Assembly (NCBI RefSeq): GCF_003432485.1
Contig: NZ_QVNQ01000003.1
Span: forward strand, 186,001 to 250,000
Direction: 5' to 3'
DNA: 64,000 bases
Origin: Actinomadura spongiicola
GTDB taxonomy: Bacteria > Actinomycetota > Actinomycetes > Streptosporangiales > Streptosporangiaceae
In this document: piece after piece, positions 28,745 through 37,794 of the stretch
Layout of the letters: the number at the start of each line of letters is the position of its first letter
How positions within the stretch are numbered: the first letter of the stretch is position 1
Translations under genes and position numbers: made by a program
The notes under the pieces: model-generated
What the model was told of the DNA's origin: nothing
Databases searched by the model: none
The model's input: only the letters and a program-made list of their open reading frames with translations

Positions 28745-29791
28745 GTGGCAGTAGGCACGCACGGCGAGTCGTTCATGGAGACCGACCCCCCGGCATCCCA
28801 CCCGGCCCCGCACGGCGCCACGGGACGCGACGGTGCGGGTCCGGGCCTCGACGGCCTCGCCCAGGTCGCGAACAAGATCCGGGACGCGGTGGAAACGGTG
28901 ATCGAGGGCAAGCCCTCGGTGGTGCGGCTGGCGCTGACCGTGCTGCTGGCGGAGGGACACCTGCTGATCGAGGACGTCCCCGGGGTCGGCAAGACGATGC
29001 TCGCCAAGGCGCTCGCGCGCTCGGTCGACTGCTCGGTGCGGCGCGTGCAGTTCACGCCCGACCTGCTCCCCAGCGACATCACCGGGGTCAGCGCCTACAA
29101 CCAGGAGCTGCGCGAGTTCGAGTTCAAACCGGGCCCGGTCTTCGCCAACATCGTGGTAGGCGACGAGATCAACAGGGCGTCGCCGAAGACGCAGTCGGCG
29201 TTGCTGGAGTGCATGGAGGAGCGCCAGGTCACGGTGGACGGCACCACCTACACCCTGGAGCCGCCCTTCATGGTGATCTCCACGCAGAACCCGGTGGAGA
29301 TGGAGGGCACCTATCCGCTGCCGGAGGCGCAGCGCGACCGGTTCACCGCCCGCATCTCGATGGGCTATCCCGACCCGGCCGCGGAGCTGGAGATGCTGGA
29401 GACGCATGGCGAGGCGTCCCCGCTCGACCGGCTCACCCCTGTCGCGCACGCCGCCGACGTCCGCGACCTCATCGACGTGGTGCGCCGCCAGCATGTCTCG
29501 CCGGCCGTGCGGCAGTACGCGATCGACCTGGTCTCGGCGACCCGCACCCATCCCGAGCTGCGGCTCGGCGCCTCACCGCGGGCGACCCTGCACCTGGTGC
29601 GGGCGGCGCGGGCGTACGCGGCGCTCGACGAGCGCGACTACGTCGTCCCCGACGACGTCCAGGAACTCGCGGTGCCCGTCCTCGCCCACCGGCTGCTGCC
29701 GACGGCGGAGGCGCAGATGGACCGCCGGCGTCCCGAGCAGGTCGTCGCCGACCTGGTGGAGCGCCTGCCGGTGCCGTCCCCCGGGAAGTGA
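28745..29791 (+). CDS. MoxR family AAA+ ATPase
   Basis: A 348-residue AAA+ protein. The Walker A motif is EDVPGVGKTMLAKALA, Walker B is VVGDEINRASPKTQSALLECMEE, sensor 1 is VISTQNPVEMEGTYPLPEAQRDRF, and a C-terminal lid domain follows. MoxR ATPases act as chaperones, typically encoded with DUF58 and transglutaminase genes as here. GTG 28745 is preceded by AGGAGGG; the N-terminal 35 residues are poorly conserved. First gene of a three-gene operon. Confidence 0.92.
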   Translation: MAVGTHGESFMETDPPASHPAPHGATGRDGAGPGLDGLAQVANKIRDAVETVIEGKPSVVRLALTVLLAEGHLLIEDVPGVGKTMLAKALARSVDCSVRRVQFTPDLLPSDITGVSAYNQELREFEFKPGPVFANIVVGDEINRASPKTQSALLECMEERQVTVDGTTYTLEPPFMVISTQNPVEMEGTYPLPEAQRDRFTARISMGYPDPAAELEMLETHGEASPLDRLTPVAHAADVRDLIDVVRRQHVSPAVRQYAIDLVSATRTHPELRLGASPRATLHLVRAARAYAALDERDYVVPDDVQELAVPVLAHRLLPTAEAQMDRRRPEQVVADLVERLPVPSPGK

Positions 29792-29794
29792 CCG

Positions 29795-31096
29795 TTGAGA
29801 CGCGCGCTGGCCGGCCTGACCACCCGCGGGCGGTCCTTCGTGGCCGCCGGGGTGACCGCGATCGTGTGCGCGTTCGTCCTCGGCGAGCGCGACCTGCTGC
29901 GCGCCGGGGTGCTCGTGCTGGCGTTGCCGCTGCTGTGCACGCTGGCGGTGTCGCGGACCCGGTACCGGCTGGCGTGTGCGCGGCGGCTCGACCCGCCGCG
30001 GCTGCCGGTCGGCCGTGAGGCCCGCGTCGACCTGCGGCTGGAGAACGTGTCGCGGCTGCCGAGCGGGCTGCTGCTGGTGGAGGACCGGGTCCCGTATGCG
30101 CTCGGCGGGCGGGCCAGGTTCGTCCTCGACCGGATCGAGTCGCACGGCAAGCGGCATCTCGGGTACCGGATCCGCTCGGACGTGCGCGGCCGGTTCCGCG
30201 TGGGTCCGCTGACCGTCCGGCTGGCCGACCCGTTCGGGATGGTGGAGCTGGTCCGCTCGTTCAGCCTGGCCGACACGCTCACGGTGACGCCGACGATCGT
30301 TCCGCTGCCAGCCGGGCGGCCGGCCGGGGCGTGGGCGGGCGGCGGCGACAGCGTCGCCCGCGCGGTGTCGGCGGCGGGCGAGGACGACGTGACGCCGCGC
30401 GAATACCGGCACGGCGACGACCTGCGCCGCGTGCACTGGCGTTCCACGGCCCGGCACGGCGAGCTGATGGTGCGGCGCGAGGAGCAGCACCGGCAGAGCA
30501 GCGGGACGCTGTTCCTCGACACCCGTCGCGGCGTGCACTGGGGCGACGGTCCCGGGGGGACGTTCGAGCAGGCCGTGTCGGCGACCGCGTCCATCGGAGT
30601 GCACCTGGCCCGCTCGGGGATGAACCTGCGGTTCGTCACCGACGGGGGCGAGGCGCTGCCCGCGGCGCCCGCCGACGGGACGTTCGAGGGGCGGCTGCTC
30701 GACGCGCTGGCGGTGGCGCGGGCGTCCACGGAGGCGTCGCTGACGGCGGGGCTGGCGGCGCTGCGCGGCCGGGCGGGCGCGGGGCGGGAGGGCGACGGGC
30801 TGGTCGTGGCGGTGCTCGGCGCCCTGTCCGAGGCGGAGGCGCGGTCGCTGGCGACCGCGCGGCGCGGCACCGGGACGTGCGTCGCGGTGCTGGTCGAGGC
30901 CCGCGGGCACGGCCCCGGCGCGCCGACCGGCGCCGGGAACGGCGCGGACACGGGCGCGGGGACCGCGGGCACGGCCGCGCGGCTGCTGCGGGCGGGCGGC
31001 TGGCGGGTGGTGACCATCCGGTCGGCGGCGGAGCTGGCCGGGGTGTGGCGGCAGGCCGGGCAGGCCGGCGACGACCTCGTCAGGGACGGTTCATGA
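29795..31096 (+). CDS. DUF58 domain membrane protein
   Basis: A 433-residue protein with two N-terminal membrane segments (about 12-55). A beta-sandwich region follows, then the DUF58 signature REYRHGDDLRRVHWRSTARH near 195-215 and a von Willebrand-like C-terminal half. DUF58 proteins accompany MoxR ATPases; their biochemical function is unknown. TTG at 29795 is the inferred start, 3 bases after moxR, with GGGAAG upstream. The stop overlaps the next start (ATGA). Confidence 0.88.
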   Translation: MRRALAGLTTRGRSFVAAGVTAIVCAFVLGERDLLRAGVLVLALPLLCTLAVSRTRYRLACARRLDPPRLPVGREARVDLRLENVSRLPSGLLLVEDRVPYALGGRARFVLDRIESHGKRHLGYRIRSDVRGRFRVGPLTVRLADPFGMVELVRSFSLADTLTVTPTIVPLPAGRPAGAWAGGGDSVARAVSAAGEDDVTPREYRHGDDLRRVHWRSTARHGELMVRREEQHRQSSGTLFLDTRRGVHWGDGPGGTFEQAVSATASIGVHLARSGMNLRFVTDGGEALPAAPADGTFEGRLLDALAVARASTEASLTAGLAALRGRAGAGREGDGLVVAVLGALSEAEARSLATARRGTGTCVAVLVEARGHGPGAPTGAGNGADTGAGTAGTAARLLRAGGWRVVTIRSAAELAGVWRQAGQAGDDLVRDGS

Positions 31097-33603
31097 GGAC
31101 CCGGATGACGATCATGGCGGGCCTGGCGACGCTCGCCGGCTCCATCGGCCTGTACCCGCTGTTCGAGTCGGGCGCCTGGTTCACGGCGTGCCTCGGCGCG
31201 GTGCTGGCGGTCGCGGGCGCGGGCATGCTGGCCCGGCGGCTGCGGGTCCCCGCGGTGGTCAACCTGCTGTTCGGGCTGGCCGGGCTGCTGCTGTACCTGA
31301 ACCTCGTGTACGCGGGCGAATCCTCGTGGCTGCTCGTCCCGTCACCTGAGTCGCTGCGTCACCTCGACGAGCTGGCCGGGAACGGCTGGCAGGCGGCCAA
31401 CCGGTACGCCGCGCCCGTCCCGGTCCTGCCGGGGATCGAGCTGATGACCGCCGCCGGTGTCGGGCTGGTCGCCGTCCTGGTCGACCTGCTGGCGGTGCGG
31501 CTGCGTCGCGCCGCGCCGGCGGGGCTGCCGCTGCTCGCCATGTACAGCGTGCCCGCCGCGGTCCGCGACGACGGCATCAGCTGGCTGGCGTTCGGGATCG
31601 GCGCGCTCGGCTTCCTCGCCCTGCTGATGGCGGACGCCCGCGACCAGGTCGGCGGCTGGGGACGGATGGTCACCGCGCATCGTCAGCGGGACGTGCCGCT
31701 GGCGGGGGCGGAGCCCGCCCCGGCGGAGCCCACCCGGCTCGACGTGGCGGCGCTGGCGGCGTCCGGCCGGCGGATCGCGGTCGGCGCGGTCGCCGTGGCG
31801 GTGCTGGTCCCGGCGGCCGTGCCGGGTCTGCAACCCCGCGGCCTGTTCGGCATCGGCGGGCCCGGCGACGGCGGCACGCAGACCGTCACCACGCCCGATC
31901 CGCTGGTCAGCCTGAAACGGGAGCTGACCCGGCTGGACGACTCCATCGTCCTCACCTACCGGACGAACGACACCGAGGCACCCGACTACCTGCGGCTGTA
32001 CGCGCTCGACAAGTTCGAGGGCGACCGGTGGACCTACACCGACCTGGACAGCCACCCCAAGGACCGTCTCGACGAGCGCGACATTCCGCGGCCGCCGGGG
32101 CTGTCGGTCGCGTCCGCCCGCCAGGTGACGACCCGGATCCAGGTGCGGCCCGAGGTCAGGGACATGACGTTCCTGCCGGTGCCGTACGCGCCGTCCGAGG
32201 TGTCGATCAGCGGTGACTGGCGGGTCGACGAACGGTCCTTGATGATCTACTCGTTGCGCGACTCGGCGGGCGGCCGTTCCTACACCGTCACCAGCAGGCG
32301 CGCGGAGCCGACGACCGGTCAGCTGGCCGCCGCCGAGAACTATCCGGACGAGATCGTGTCGCGCTACACGCAGGTGCCGAGGAACGTCCCGCAGGAGGTC
32401 AGGGCGCTCGCGCAGCAGGTCACGGCCGGGTCGACGACGGCGCTGTCGCAGGCGGTCCGGTTGCAGCGCTGGTTCACGTTGGACGGCGGGTTCACCTACG
32501 ACCTGTCCGCGCCGGCGCCGAAGCACGGCAGCGACCTGGCCGACTTCCTGCTGCGCAGCAAGCGCGGGTACTGCGAGCAGTACGCCGCCTCGATGGCGCT
32601 GATGGCCCGGATGCTCGGCATCCCGTCCCGTGTGGCGATGGGGTACACGTCGGGCAGCGAGGTCAGGCCGGGCGAGTGGGTGGTCCGGTCGCGGGACGCG
32701 CACGCCTGGCCGGAGCTGTACTTCGACGGCACCGGATGGGTGCGCTTCGAGCCGACGCCGTCGGGCGTGGGCGGGCAGGGCACCGCCGACACCCCCTCCT
32801 ACAGCCTTCCCACGATCACCGGTGGCGGTGGCGAGGGGGACGAGGCGGCGCCCGCGCCGGACGCCACGTCGCCGACCGACGACAGCTCCGCGGCGCCGCA
32901 GGCGTCGACGCCCAACCGGAACGACCCGGACGCGGAGGGCGGCTCCACCGCGTCGGACGACGAGGACGGCGGGTTCTCCCCGGCCCCCTGGCTGGCGGGC
33001 GGGACACTGGTCCTGCTGCTGGTGGCGGCGCCGATGGTGCTGCGGCAGTTCACCCGGCGGCGGCGCTGGGCGGGCCTGACGTCCCGGTCCTCGGCGTCGT
33101 CCGGGGCGCCGCGCGGAGGTCGGCCCGGGCCGCCGGGGGCGTCGCCCGGCGCGGCCGCGCGTCGGCTCCCGCCGGACCCTGCGGGCGCGGCGCACGCGGC
33201 GTGGCGGGAGATGCGCGCCGACGCGCTCGACCACGGTCTCGAATGGCGGGCGAGCGACTCGCCGCGCGCCACCGCCCGCCGTCTCGGGGAGTCGCTGGAC
33301 GCGGAGGGCGCGCGGGCCCTCGACCGCATCGCCCGCGCCGAGGAGCTGGCCCGCTACTCCCTGTCCCGCTCCCCCGAACCGCCGGAGCGGCTGCGCGCCG
33401 ACGTGCGGACCGTCCGGGAGGCGTTCGCCGCGTCGGTGGGGCTGCGGGCCCGGTGGCGTGCCCGGCTGCTGCCGCCGTCCACGATCGAGCAGACCCGGGC
33501 CACGCTCCAGGCGGCCGGGAACCGGGCGCTGGACGCGCGGACGCGCCTGGACGAGGTGGGGGCGCGCCTGCGCGATCTGCCCGCCCGTCTACGCCGCAGG
33601 TAA
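31093..33603 (+). CDS. TgpA-like membrane transglutaminase-fold protein
   Basis: An 836-residue protein. The first 250 residues form a multi-pass domain. A periplasmic-side region with a transglutaminase core has Cys494 (KRGYCEQYAASMAL), His537 (RDAHAWPEL) and Asp about 545. A Ser/Pro/Asp-rich linker, another membrane segment (about 635-655) and a cytoplasmic DUF4129-like C-terminus (HAAWREMRADALDHG) follow. The catalytic triad positions are present. TgpA proteins are essential in Pseudomonas aeruginosa; the actinobacterial substrate is unknown. Confidence 0.9.
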   Translation: MRTRMTIMAGLATLAGSIGLYPLFESGAWFTACLGAVLAVAGAGMLARRLRVPAVVNLLFGLAGLLLYLNLVYAGESSWLLVPSPESLRHLDELAGNGWQAANRYAAPVPVLPGIELMTAAGVGLVAVLVDLLAVRLRRAAPAGLPLLAMYSVPAAVRDDGISWLAFGIGALGFLALLMADARDQVGGWGRMVTAHRQRDVPLAGAEPAPAEPTRLDVAALAASGRRIAVGAVAVAVLVPAAVPGLQPRGLFGIGGPGDGGTQTVTTPDPLVSLKRELTRLDDSIVLTYRTNDTEAPDYLRLYALDKFEGDRWTYTDLDSHPKDRLDERDIPRPPGLSVASARQVTTRIQVRPEVRDMTFLPVPYAPSEVSISGDWRVDERSLMIYSLRDSAGGRSYTVTSRRAEPTTGQLAAAENYPDEIVSRYTQVPRNVPQEVRALAQQVTAGSTTALSQAVRLQRWFTLDGGFTYDLSAPAPKHGSDLADFLLRSKRGYCEQYAASMALMARMLGIPSRVAMGYTSGSEVRPGEWVVRSRDAHAWPELYFDGTGWVRFEPTPSGVGGQGTADTPSYSLPTITGGGGEGDEAAPAPDATSPTDDSSAAPQASTPNRNDPDAEGGSTASDDEDGGFSPAPWLAGGTLVLLLVAAPMVLRQFTRRRRWAGLTSRSSASSGAPRGGRPGPPGASPGAAARRLPPDPAGAAHAAWREMRADALDHGLEWRASDSPRATARRLGESLDAEGARALDRIARAEELARYSLSRSPEPPERLRADVRTVREAFAASVGLRARWRARLLPPSTIEQTRATLQAAGNRALDARTRLDEVGARLRDLPARLRRR

Positions 33604-33662
33604 ACCCCCACGGCGTCGAGGGGCGGCGCGGCCACCGGCGGCGGTCACCCCGGATACGCGTT

Positions 33663-33702
33663 CGTCCCGGCCCACGGGACGAGCCCGTGTTCGGCCGGGA
33701 CG
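33663..33702. terminator. Hairpin between convergent tgpA and DUF3040 genes
   Basis: CGTCCCGGCC (33663-33672) pairs with GGCCGGGACG (33693-33702), and inside it CACGGG (33673-33678) pairs with CCCGTG (33684-33689) around a 5-base loop, with a 3-base bulge. A 16-bp interrupted stem between two convergent stops is a good bidirectional terminator candidate. Confidence 0.65.
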
Positions 33703-33720
33703 ATCAAACTCTGGGAGGGG

Positions 33721-34143
33721 TCAGTCGCCTTCGGTCCTGCGGCGCCAGCGCTCTTCCATGCGGTCCATGAAGCCGGTCTTGGCGGGCCTGGACGAACCGC
33801 CCCGGCCGCCGACCTGCCTGCCACCGCCACCACCACCGCGGGCGGCCTCGTTGCCGATGCCGGTCATCCGCTTCCAACTGGTCAGCGCCCAGACGCAGCA
33901 CACCACCATGAGCAGGAAGCCGGTGACGCTGACCGCGATGGTGACCGTGCCCTCGTTGATCACGAGACCGGCCATCAAGGCGCCGACGCCGACGACGAAA
34001 CCGAACGCCGCCTTGACGATCCTGCGCTTGTAGTGGACCTGTGGGCTGGTCGAGCGAACCGCGTGAGCGAACTTCGGATCCTCGGCGTACAAGGCCGATT
34101 CGATCTGTTCGAGCATGCGCTGCTCGTGCTCAGAGAGCGGCAC
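33721..34143 (-). CDS. DUF3040 small membrane protein
   Basis: A 140-residue protein. The DUF3040 N-terminus PLSEHEQRMLEQIESALYAEDPKFA is followed by two membrane segments (about 45-85) and a Gly/Arg-rich basic tail. GTG at 34143 with GGGAGG upstream gives the canonical PLSEHEQ start. The family is restricted to actinobacteria and its function is unknown. It sits between the tgpA operon and dinB, as in related genomes. Confidence 0.88.
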   Translation of the reverse strand: MPLSEHEQRMLEQIESALYAEDPKFAHAVRSTSPQVHYKRRIVKAAFGFVVGVGALMAGLVINEGTVTIAVSVTGFLLMVVCCVWALTSWKRMTGIGNEAARGGGGGGRQVGGRGGSSRPAKTGFMDRMEERWRRRTEGD

Positions 34144-34290
34144 GGCACCTCCCAACGACAGCCCCGCGGCGGGGAATCCGATGCAGGACGCGAACGTCAA
34201 CGGTGATATGCCCAGAATACGAGCACTGTGCCGCGCACGAAAGCGAACGGTCCCCTGAGGACCCGGCGCCGGTCACCTCACAGCCATCTT

Positions 34291-35553
34291 TCATTGTGTT
34301 CCGTCCCTGCCGTCACATGAGTCACCGTCGGTCGCCCGGACCAGTGCGGCGGGCCGAACCGCTCCACTGCCGAACCGGTGCGCGACCTGGTCCATGGCAC
34401 GCTCGGCCTCACGCCAACCGCGTTCCGGCTCGTCGAAGGCGAGCTGGCGGGGGGCCGCGCCGGCGGGACCCAGGTTCTCCACCCGGACCCCGACCAACCG
34501 GAGTCGTACCCGATCCAGGCCCGCCCCCTCATAGAGCTCACACGCTGTGATATAGATCACACGCGCGAGATCGGTGGGTTCCGGAAGCGTCCGCGCCCGC
34601 GTGATCGTCTTGAAGCTCGCCATCCGGAGTTTGACGCTCACCGTCCGGCCCACGTTCCCGCTCGCGCGCAGCCGAGCCCCGACCTTCTCGGCCAGCCGCA
34701 GCAACTCCCGGCGGATGACCTCCGGGTCGTCGACGTCGGAGTCGAACGTCTCCTCCGCGCCGATGCTCTTGTCGGGCGTGTGCGGAACGACCTCGCGGGG
34801 GTCGCGGCCCCAGGCCAGCTCGTGCAGGTGCGCGCCCACCGCGGCGCCGAGCTCGCGCCGCAGCGTCTCGGGCGGCACCTCGGCGAGCTGCCCCACGGTC
34901 CGCAGCCCGAGCCGGTGCAGCGTCTCCTCGGTCCGCTCGCCGACTCCCCACAGGGACGCGACGGGCAGCGGGTGCAGGAAGTCCACGACCCCGTCCGCGG
35001 GCACGACGAGCAACCCGTCCGGCTTGCAGCGGGTCGAGGCCAGCTTCGCGACGAACTTGGTGCTCGCGACCCCGACCGAACAGGTGATGCCCTGCTGGTC
35101 GAAGACCTGCTCCCGGATCAGCCGGGCGATCTCGGCGGGCCGCCCGAGCCGCCGTCCGGCGCCCGCCACGTCCAGGAACGCCTCGTCCAGGGACAGGCCC
35201 TCCACCAGCGGCGTCACCGACCGGAAGATCTCGAACACGGCGGCGGAGACGCGGGAGTACTTGCCGTGGCTCACCGGAAGGACGACCGCCCGCGGGCACA
35301 GCCGCCGCGCCCGCGACATCGGCATCGCCGAGTGCACCCCGAACCGGCGGGCCTCGTAGGACGCCGCGGACACGACACCACGCGGCCCGTCCCCGCCGAC
35401 GATGACGGGACGGCCCCGCAACTCCGGCCGCTCCAGCAGTTCGACGCTGACGAAGAACGCGTCCATGTCGACATGCAGGATGTGGCAGCCGGTGTCGTCG
35501 GCGGGCGGACCGGGCTGCGGCCCCGGCCGGTGCAACTGCTGCTTACGGCTCAC
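34291..35553 (-). CDS. dinB: DNA polymerase IV (Y family)
   Basis: A 420-residue translesion polymerase. Catalytic carboxylates lie in ILHVDMDAFFVSVE and GLSLDEAFLDVAG. The helix-hairpin-helix region (LWGVGERTEETLHRLGLRTVGQL) and the little-finger domain follow. Near the C-terminus RQLAFDE resembles a sliding-clamp binding motif. The start overlaps the methyltransferase stop by 11 bases. No SOS box was recognised in front, so control may lie upstream of the methyltransferase gene. Confidence 0.95.
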   Translation of the reverse strand: MSRKQQLHRPGPQPGPPADDTGCHILHVDMDAFFVSVELLERPELRGRPVIVGGDGPRGVVSAASYEARRFGVHSAMPMSRARRLCPRAVVLPVSHGKYSRVSAAVFEIFRSVTPLVEGLSLDEAFLDVAGAGRRLGRPAEIARLIREQVFDQQGITCSVGVASTKFVAKLASTRCKPDGLLVVPADGVVDFLHPLPVASLWGVGERTEETLHRLGLRTVGQLAEVPPETLRRELGAAVGAHLHELAWGRDPREVVPHTPDKSIGAEETFDSDVDDPEVIRRELLRLAEKVGARLRASGNVGRTVSVKLRMASFKTITRARTLPEPTDLARVIYITACELYEGAGLDRVRLRLVGVRVENLGPAGAAPRQLAFDEPERGWREAERAMDQVAHRFGSGAVRPAALVRATDGDSCDGRDGTQ

Positions 35554-36286
35554 GGCCCGACCCCGCCGGGGGCACCAGGTCGGCCACCAGATGCAACTGG
35601 GTGGCGAGGTCGCGCAGGACGGGATGGACCGCCGCGACCGACTCCAACGCGATCAGGGCGTCGGCGGAGCCGGCGTCGCCGTCCAGCAGCCCGCTCGGCA
35701 CCAGGTCGGTGAAGATCCGGACGCCCTGCAGCTCGGAGACCCGCAGCCCGGCGTCGCGCACCAGCGCCGACAGCGTCTCCCGCGTGAACCTGCGGGGCAT
35801 CCGGTCGCCCTCGCCCCACCGCCCGACCGGGTCCGTCAGCACCCTGCGGGCGTCGTCGAAATGCCCCGACAGCGCCCGATGCAACGCGGCGGCGACCTGC
35901 CCCGCGACAAGGAGGCTGACCGACCCGCCGGGCCGGACCGTGGCGGTCAGCGCGGCCATCGCCGCGCGGGGGTCGTCCACGAACTCCAGGACGCTATGGC
36001 ACAACACCAGGTCGGCGGCGCCCGGGCCGAGCAGATCGGGCAGGTCGACGGCGTCACCCTGCACCGCCCGCACCTTGACCCCGGACTCGGCGGCGCGGCG
36101 TTCCAGCGCGGCGAGCGCGTCGGGGTTGGCGTCGACCACGGTGACCCGGTGCCCGAGTTCGGCGAGCGGCACAGCGAAGCCGCCGGTGCCACCGCCGACG
36201 TCCACGACCTCGATGTGCCCGGCCGCGGGCGCGATACGGTCAAGGACGCCCTGCAGGGCGTCCCACAGCACCGCTGCTCTGTTCAT
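35543..36286 (-). CDS. Class I SAM-dependent methyltransferase, substrate unknown
   Basis: A 247-residue protein. The Rossmann motif I is VVDVGGGTGGFAVPLAE (about 28-44), followed by VTVVDANPDALAAL and DLVLCHSVLEFVDDP. It resembles SmtA/CmoM-like tRNA or small-molecule methyltransferases, but the substrate cannot be told. It ends 11 bases inside dinB, so both genes are likely expressed together. Its 5' side borders a repeat-rich intergenic region. Confidence 0.85.
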   Translation of the reverse strand: MNRAAVLWDALQGVLDRIAPAAGHIEVVDVGGGTGGFAVPLAELGHRVTVVDANPDALAALERRAAESGVKVRAVQGDAVDLPDLLGPGAADLVLCHSVLEFVDDPRAAMAALTATVRPGGSVSLLVAGQVAAALHRALSGHFDDARRVLTDPVGRWGEGDRMPRRFTRETLSALVRDAGLRVSELQGVRIFTDLVPSGLLDGDAGSADALIALESVAAVHPVLRDLATQLHLVADLVPPAGSGREP

Positions 36287-36293
36287 TGCCTTT

Positions 36294-36745
36294 CACTCCT
36301 CCTTCGGCCCTGGCGGGCCTCCATCGTCGTGAAACGCGGTGCGATCGCTGGCATCGCTCCGGCTCGCCTTGCGGCTCGCTGCGCGATCAGGTTCTCGCAA
36401 ACTCGAACCTGCCTTCGGACGCGATCGCGAATGCTGAAGTCGTCGCCTGGTTGCGGAGACGGGCTGTGTTTGTTTGCAATGCACTCCTCCTTCGGCCCTG
36501 AAGGGCCTCCATCGTCGTGCACCGCAGTGCGATCGCTGGCATCGCTCCGGCTCGCCTGGCGGCTCGCTGCGCGATCAGGTTCTCGCAAACTCGAACCTGC
36601 CTTCGGACGCGATCGCGCAACTTGAGGTTGTTGCGTGGTTGCTGTGCGGGCCGCGGGCAGTTCGTTCGAATGGTCGATTCGTTCGCCTTGCGGCTCGCTG
36701 CGCGGACAGGTTTCTCGCAAGCTCGAACCCGCCGATCGCGAAGGG
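36294..36745. repeat. Long imperfect direct repeats in a 501-base gene-free region
   Basis: Unit 1 (36294 to about 36430) and unit 2 (36482 to about 36618) are about 137 bases long, offset by exactly 188 bases, and nearly identical. They share CACTCCTCCTTCGGCCCTG, GCGATCGCTGGCATCGCTCC and TTCTCGCAAACTCGAACC. A third, shorter and degraded copy spans about 36683-36740. The units contain GCGATCGC palindromes and GGCTCGC/GCGAGCC inverted motifs. Weak open frames through the repeats have no ribosome site. No transposase is present. Confidence 0.85.
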
Positions 36746-36787
36746 TTGGGTCCGTGCGGGGTCGCCGGGATCCATGCCTACGCCAGA

Positions 36788-37204
36788 TTACAGGGAGAGG
36801 GACGGCTTGAGTTGCTGGAAGCGGGACAGCAGGCCGTTGACGAAGCGCGGGGACTCGTCGGTGGACAGTTCAGTCGCGAGGGCGACGGCCTCGGCGATCG
36901 CGACGCCGTCGGGGACGTCGTCCACCCACAGCAGTTCGTAGGCGCCCATCCGCAGAATGTTGCGGTCGACGGCGGGCATCCGCTCCAGCGTCCACCCGGT
37001 CGCGTAGGTGGCGATCAGGTCGTCGATGCGTTGCCGGTTCTCCTGGACTCCCTCGATCAGCCGGACGGCGTGCGGGTACTCGGCGAGCTCGTCCCGGTTG
37101 GGACGGCCGCGCCCCGCGAGCACCTCCGTCGGCCGCTCCTCCCGCAGCTCCGCCGCGAACAGGACGTCCAGCGCGAGTCTCCGGGCTTTCGTCCTGGCGG
37201 CCAT
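36788..37204 (-). CDS. nusB: Transcription antitermination factor NusB
   Basis: A 138-residue all-helical protein. Signatures are [21 protein letters not shown] at the N-terminus, RMPAVDRNILRMGAYELLW in the middle, and VAIAEAVALATELSTDESPRFVNGLLS near the end. NusB binds boxA with NusE during rRNA transcription. ATG at 37204 overlaps the efp stop by one base (TGATG). In Streptomyces bldD follows nusB; here the repeat region follows instead. Confidence 0.96.
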   Translation of the reverse strand: MAARTKARRLALDVLFAAELREERPTEVLAGRGRPNRDELAEYPHAVRLIEGVQENRQRIDDLIATYATGWTLERMPAVDRNILRMGAYELLWVDDVPDGVAIAEAVALATELSTDESPRFVNGLLSRFQQLKPSLSL

Positions 37205-37761
37205 CAGCCCCGGCCGAGGTACTCGCCGGAGCGGGTGTCGACCTTGACCTTCTCCCCGGTGGTGATGAACAGCGGCACCTGGATCTGCGCGCCGGTCTCC
37301 ACGGTCGCGGGCTTGCTGCCCCCCGTGGAACGGTCGCCCTGAAGGCCGGGCTCGGTCTCGGTGACCTCCAGCACGACGGCTGCGGGCAGCTCGATGTACA
37401 GCGGGTTCTCGTTGTTGAAGGCGATCACGGCGTTCTGCTCGGGGAGCAGGTAGTTCGCGGCGTCGCCGACGACGCTCGCCGGGATGTGCGGCTGGTCGTA
37501 GGTCTCGGTGTCCATGAAGACGAAGTCCTCGCCCTCGCGGTAGAGGTACTGCATCTCGCGCTTGTCCACGCTGGCCACGTCGACCTTGGTGCCGGCGTTG
37601 AAGGTCTTGTCGACCACCTTGCCGGACAGCACGTTCTTGAGCTTGGTGCGGACGAACGCGCCGCCCTTGCCGGGCTTGACATGCTGGAACTCCAGGACGG
37701 TCCACAGCTGGCCGTCGAGGTTCAGCGTCATGCCGTTCTTCAGGTCGTTCGTCGTCGCCAC
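37204..37761 (-). CDS. efp: Elongation factor P
   Basis: A 185-residue three-domain protein that relieves ribosome stalling at proline runs. The loop residue normally modified sits in [18 protein letters not shown] (Lys about 32). The C-terminal OB domain ends in [14 protein letters not shown], typical of the family. No EpmA-type modification gene is nearby. Usual operon order pepP-efp-nusB is kept. Confidence 0.97.
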   Translation of the reverse strand: MATTNDLKNGMTLNLDGQLWTVLEFQHVKPGKGGAFVRTKLKNVLSGKVVDKTFNAGTKVDVASVDKREMQYLYREGEDFVFMDTETYDQPHIPASVVGDAANYLLPEQNAVIAFNNENPLYIELPAAVVLEVTETEPGLQGDRSTGGSKPATVETGAQIQVPLFITTGEKVKVDTRSGEYLGRG

Positions 37762-37794
37762 TTGGCTGTTCTCCCGGTCGCGGGCCCGCGCGTC

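Noticed and set aside
36294..36745. Direct repeats as a possible CRISPR array
   Set aside because: The units are about 137 bases, only two or three copies, with no short regular spacers and no cas genes.
36386..36810. Small open frames through the 36.3-36.8 kb repeats
   Set aside because: Both strands give similar open frames because of composition, third-position G/C bias is lost, and no ribosome sites are visible.
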